This document shows, piece by piece, positions 59,277-64,000 of a stretch of 64,000 nt of DNA. Location: the NCBI GenBank assembly GCA_033675265.1, contig JAUJYZ010001058.1, forward strand, positions 2,693,001-2,757,000, written 5' to 3'. The position numbers and the translations under genes are program-made. Each line of letters starts with the position of its first letter. Position 1 is the stretch's first letter. Origin of the DNA: Actinostola sp. cb2023. Lineage: Eukaryota > Cnidaria > Anthozoa > Actiniaria > Actinostolidae. The notes under the pieces are model-generated. The model was not told where the DNA came from and ran no database searches. It saw only the letters and a list, made by a program, of their open reading frames with translations.

Positions 59277-59671
59277 AATTAATGGTCCACCCCTTATTTC
59301 CCCCCTCCCCTACCCCTCCCTGTACTGCAAGCTGTCAACGGGTGATTTGGGGCTGACATTTCACTTCCGCTGACGTCACGGTGTGTACAGATCCTTGCAT
59401 GCGGAACGAGTTTGGGAGAATTTTGTTGTCTTGGAATGCAGATATCTGCTACAGATTTATTACCTCTCGTTTTGTTATCCAACAGAGGTGTACAGTTTCT
59501 TCCGTACTTTGATGCACTCAACTAAAGGAAGTATGAATTGGATACTTGTGTTCGATAGCTTCTCAAAATGGCGGCCAACGAGGGCCTTCATTTACCATCA
59601 GCACAGTCTTTGTTTCGCCTAACCGAAGGCAAAGCAGGAAGTAAACAGACAATTTCATTAACTTTAGCTTT
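59277..59671 (+). promoter_or_regulatory. Probable promoter and 5'-UTR region of the next gene
   Basis: Unique, relatively GC-rich DNA just upstream of a long reading frame. Contains GCTGACGTCACGG at 59369 (CRE-like) and CAAAATGGCGGCCAACG at about 59566. No TATA box is obvious, and the transcription start cannot be placed. Confidence 0.35.
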
Positions 59672-62600
59672 ATGGCAGAGGAAACGACTTTTAAGGGCAA
59701 ACAGGAGCTGCCTTTGAGCGAGGAAAATGGTGTTTTGAAGCCGCCCCCTCGGCGGAAGAAATCTATGAAGAAGAGCAAAATGGATGCTGAGAAAGCTCGT
59801 CAAAACGTTGGAACTCTCTCTGGTAACTCTGAAAATGACAGTAAAGTAGTTACAAAAGACAAAGATCAAGCATCTATGAGTACTGCTGAAGAAGCTACTG
59901 AGGGCTCTGTCAGCAGTAAAACCACCAATAGCTACAAGGAAGCCCCTCCAGATCAAAACACTTCACCAAACGATACCGAATGTGAAATATCGAGCTCGAC
60001 TGAGCCACTATGTACCAATGATAATCTAATTATAAATGGTTCGAAAGCTAATGAGCAGTCGGAGATTTCTACAGAAAACAATACGAAGAGTGATGCGTCA
60101 CTTTCGAAGAACGAAAACCGAAAATTACACCTTGAAGATGACCATAAATTGTGTGATCACGATGAGATGGCCATGGGTAACACTAACAAAATTGGTTCTG
60201 CAAGACCTACACTTGAACATACTGCAATTACTTCTAATCAATCTGATATTTGCGCAAGTCAGAGGCAAGGAAGTAATGACGACGAAGATGTCTCAATTAT
60301 TGTAAATGACATAGGCGAATCATTTTGTTGGGTTGATGATAATCGCTCTGAGTCTGATGTTCATGGAGAAATATCAAAACAAACTGGACCAGGACCAAAG
60401 GATTCTAATAACTATTCTACTGAAGCAAAAAGTACTATCGATTTGAATGAATCTCGAGAAAGTAGCTCTGAAATTCCATCCTACTTTGAATCAAGTAGAA
60501 CTAATGTTGATCTGAAATCAGATAATGGAATTGTTGGTGGTGATGTTCAAGGTTCAGAAACGAATATTGAATCTGCAACTTTGTCTAGTATCTGTACAGG
60601 CTCAAATATTGAAGGAAATAATGAGATGCATGACACTATAAATGTATCTGTCAAAGAAGAGAGCTCGCTTACTGCTCTGGAAGACAAAGTAAGCTCATCA
60701 TCATCACAAACAGAGTGCGAAAACAATTATGTAATAACATTTTCAGTGTGTCAGAAAACAGTCCAGGAAAAGAGTAACACTCCTGAATCAGACTTAGGTA
60801 TAAGTGAAGGCACAATGGAAAATACCCAAGGTGACATTGTTGACAGCACTAGTAAGGCTGGTGATGAAGCAGAACAAGATACCAATATTAATACCAAAGC
60901 TTTATACCAGGAAAATACCAATGGTGACATTGTTGACAGCGCTAGTAAGTCTGATGAAGAAACAGAACAAGATACCAATATTAATACCAAAGCTTTATAC
61001 CAGGAAAATACCAATGATGGCATTGTTGACAGCGCTACATGTAGTAAGTCTGATGAAGAAACAGAACAAGATACCAATATTAATACCAAAGTTTTATACC
61101 AGGAAAATACCAAAGGGAAAAAGCCTGCCAGTGAAAGTTCTGTTCCATACCAAAACCTAGGCATTAGCTTGAGTTCAGGAGATGAATGTGAACGCTGGGA
61201 AGATGATAATCTGTCAAGTGGCACAGATAGTGATATATTCTACTCTGATTTCACAAACTCAGAAGGAGAAGAGGAGTATAATATGGAGGAGGCTGAGAGG
61301 TTATGGGGTGTACAGTTTGATGATGATCAGGTAAAAATTTTACATTTTAGTGATTTTTAACCAATTAATTATTAATATTAATTGATAAATATATAGCCTG
61401 CTTTGCAGACTCAATTGTTTAAGCTCAAACTATTTCACAAAAAAATGATTCTACTAATTCTGGCAAGATACGTACGTTTGAGCAAAAAAATTTAGTTTGC
61501 AAAGCAGGCTATTATATTAAGTACACTTTGATGAACCCAGCCACGATTAACTCTGTTATTTGTAAACTAGTGAATCAGAATCTAATTGTGTTGATCAAGT
61601 TCAATGTTCAAAGTATCTGCTGCAGGTACATGCATACATGTGCAGATTAAACAATAATGAGAATATTGTTTCATCTGATATCTAATTACTACTAAGAAGT
61701 GGATTGAATAAAGTGAGATGCATATGGTACTTTTCATAAATTCATAAATTTTAGAAACTTTGGAGTAATTAATTCCTTGGTGATCTGCCTGTGGCACGTC
61801 GAGTTGAAAAAAAAAAAGGGCTGTCTTTTTCTTATGGCCACAAATCGTCAACTGGGTACCAAGGCGCATGCACTCTGTGTCGCTGAAGAAACCAAAGGCT
61901 CATTGCTGAAGCCTGCGAAGTGAACACTTTAATAGAGAATCTTGTCAAAAGTAAAATGTGGACTAATTTTATGCACAATTACATGTAAGCTACATTGTGT
62001 AGTCTGCTTACATGTACATATCCAATGAGGGTTTATCACATACAGTTGTAATTTCAAAACTCATAGGACAAAAAAAATATTATAATAGCTGGAAAGACCT
62101 CGTTGAAATTAGTAAAAATATGAAGTTTGGAAAAGATCGCTCCACAAATTACGAAGATATGAATTGTCAAAAATCGAAATTTTGTATGAAAACCTTTGTT
62201 GGAGGCAAGAGTTGGAATACAGCAAAAACATGTATAAAAGATTAAGAACCACCAGGCTGAAATTTAGCCAATTATAAGCACCCAATATATAAGAACTAGT
62301 TCAGCTTGTACTTGCCTCCTCTACAGCTACAATGATGAATGTAGCATATTTATAATTTTCAAAACAATTTATTTGTAATCAGTTCTCGGCATATGTGAGA
62401 GTATGACTGATTTGCAGAACGTGACATGGCTGGACATAGCCAGCGGAAATGACGTCAGTCGCACTAACAATTACCCATCCTCACTAATAAGGTGATGATT
62501 GGTACAAGTATTTGTGCCAAATGCCCAGCAATGAGTGGATTGTTTTTGGCTTCCTTTGGTTTGATTACCACAGGTAGCCCAACCTAAACTTTTGAATTTA

Positions 62601-64000
62601 CTATAGCCTTTCTGTCCAGTTGGTTATACTGTATCCATCCATCCATCCATCAATCAATTGTTTATTTAACCACGTTAACGCCAAAGAGCAGGAGCTCGTT
62701 CAAAATACGAAACATGTAATGATAGTAACATTGCTAATATTTTGTCGAGCTTTCGGACTAAGCATCCATCTTTAGGACAAGAAATGTACAAAGTACGTAA
62801 GCAAACAAACGAGAAAAGACGTTAGAAAAAAACAATATGCACGAGACAATGGAAAACAAAACGTATGAAAGAAAATATGTGCGAGCTGAAAAGAAAATTA
62901 CAGAGTGCGAACTAAAATATTGAAAAAAAACAATAAGATCACTAGTGATTGATTAAAGTAACATAATTATCAGGTAATAATCTGCCACTGTCGCTATTAA
63001 AAATAACGTCCTTATTAGTAACATTGGAACATTGTTTCTTTGATTTCATAATTTTTCTTCTGTTTGTCAATATTTTCATTCATCCATGTTTCTCTCTTTT
63101 GCAGGGAAATTCGCTTACAAGAAGTCTGTCAAGTGGGGATCCTATTAATGAAATACTTTCCGTCTTCCCAAAGACAGAATATTTATGTGTGACTGATGAC
63201 AATAATTCTAACTATGGCAGTCACCATGGTGATGATAATCTTGGTGACGGGAACCATGGTGACGAAACCCATCTAGAACTGTCGGAGGATCGCGCCAACT
63301 CTTTGAAAAGAAAGATCGGCAGCTTTAAGGTTGCCAGGCAGGTTGATCACATGGTCAATAAGGATGTGGTTAAAGAGGCTGCTGTTGCCATGGCAATGGA
63401 TGCCTATAAAGCGGACACTTCTGTGAGTAATAATGCTGCGGATGAAGCGGAGAAAGCCATTCAAGCTTTGCATAAGCAATACATGAGGTATGTGCATCGT
63501 GATATTAAGTCTAAATGCAAGGCATCGGCTGAAAGAGAAGATGAGGGTGCTGCGTACTTCACAAGGGCACCCATGGTCAGACAGGATAGCAGAACCTCGA
63601 AAATGGACAACAAACTTGAAATATCACGACCGCGGTCGATCCACGGAGAACCACGCATGCGTTCACTGAGCACCGGAGACATCAGGAACCTCTACAAATC
63701 ACAGAATGGAAACGAAGGGAAGCGGCATATGAGAGTGAAAAGTTGGAAGGATGAAAACAACCAGAGACTTACCTACCTTGATGGGGATTTAAGATGGATT
63801 ATTGGATCACTGAGTCGTTTGGAAGATTCACGCGAGCGACGGGACAGTGGTTCTCCTCTTATTAAACACGCGCCTGGAAAACAGCAAGGATTAGCAATGG
63901 TGGCAGAAGCGGGAGCGGCAAAATCCGACACTAGCAACAGCACTAAAGATATTGCAGAACCTTGTGTAGTAGAGGATGATGTTTTTGAAGACACGCTAAC
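59672..64000 (+). CDS. Large acidic Ser/Asn-rich protein of unknown function (5' part, runs off window)
   Basis: Exon 1 59672-61330 (553 codons) and exon 2 from 63105 to at least 64000 join in phase 0 across a GT-AG intron; exon 2 stays open for 298 codons. Residues 20-45 are basic (PPPRRKKSMKKSK); the rest of exon 1 is highly acidic and Ser/Thr/Asn-rich, so probably disordered. Residues 383-477 are three repeats of 31, 31 and 33 residues (NTNGDIVDSASKSDEETEQD core). Exon 2 becomes more basic: LKRKIGSFKVARQ, an Ala-rich stretch (AAVAMAMDAYKA), then RMRSLSTGDIRNLYKS and RRDSGSP, which look like kinase target sites. The exon 1/2 boundary is inferred from the TTTTGCAG acceptor and continuous frame. 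No family recognised; possibly a cytoskeletal or signalling scaffold. Confidence 0.72.
60818..61102 (+). repeat. 93-bp coding tandem repeat (three units)
   Basis: Units 60818-60910, 60911-61003 and 61004-61102 (the last with a 6-nt insertion) differ by few substitutions, mostly preserving DTNINTKALYQ. Near-identity at DNA level implies recent expansion, so copy number may vary between individuals. Confidence 0.93.
61396..61509. mobile_element. MITE, 114 bp, TA target duplication, intron 1 of the 59672 gene
   Basis: Arms GCCTGCTTTGCAGACT / AGTTTGCAAAGCAGGC, TA on both sides. Confidence 0.82.
62640..62830. repeat. Retroelement-like remnant in the same intron
   Basis: CATC tetranucleotides, GTTTATTTAACCACGTTAACG, and TCGAGCTTTCGGACTAAGCA ... 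CATCTTTAGGACAAG. The last block has the CCTAAAGATGG...CCGAAAGCTCG layout of a decayed Penelope-type terminal repeat. No coding part. Confidence 0.35.

Noticed and set aside
59588..59956. 122-codon minus-strand frame
   Set aside because: Antisense shadow of the first exon of the 59672 gene.

Overview
The window is eukaryotic and almost certainly metazoan. It has spliced genes with GT-AG introns, an animal-type pyruvate kinase, and a very high load of palindromic mobile elements, microsatellites and minisatellites. The repeat style (foldback elements carrying 'GGCGGCCATGTTGG'-like arms, retroelement 3' ends of the AATAAA plus (ATT)n type, a Penelope-like element with a hammerhead motif) suggests a marine invertebrate, possibly an anthozoan cnidarian. 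That assignment is inference and no species is claimed.

Layout. 1-18.9 kb has no supported host gene. It holds a 104-bp satellite, a roughly 3.2-kb inverted-repeat structure, several copies of an 820-bp repeat with hairpin ends (called R1 here), a small element carrying an acidic serine-rich reading frame, an 84-bp tandem array and microsatellites. 18.95-44.1 kb holds two tandem, nine-exon paralogues (A and B) encoding an unrecognised secreted, cysteine-containing protein. B is open throughout (610 codons plus stop). A has a 2-nt deletion in exon 7. Their introns are packed with small foldback elements, a 1.6-kb minisatellite with inverted ends, and a 5'-truncated Penelope-like retroelement (GIY-YIG nuclease plus hammerhead motif). 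The last exon and 3' flank of A and B are almost identical although the other eight exons are strongly diverged. 45.5-46.5 kb holds a dead hAT-type transposase split by a small TA-flanked element. 49.3-55.1 kb is a complete nine-exon pyruvate kinase gene (552 aa). 55.1-59.6 kb is repeats, including a nested foldback element and a third R1 copy. 59.67 kb to the window end is the 5' part of a gene for a large acidic, serine-rich protein of unknown function.

How it fits together. Pyruvate kinase is ordinary glycolytic housekeeping and gives the best evidence of gene quality here. The A/B pair is the least explained biology. The most informative mobile-element evidence is internal: because the A and B 3' flanks are recent duplicates, and because one repeat occurs twice in the pyruvate kinase introns, several insertions can be read against an empty site in the same window, fixing their ends and target-site duplications (TA or TTA).
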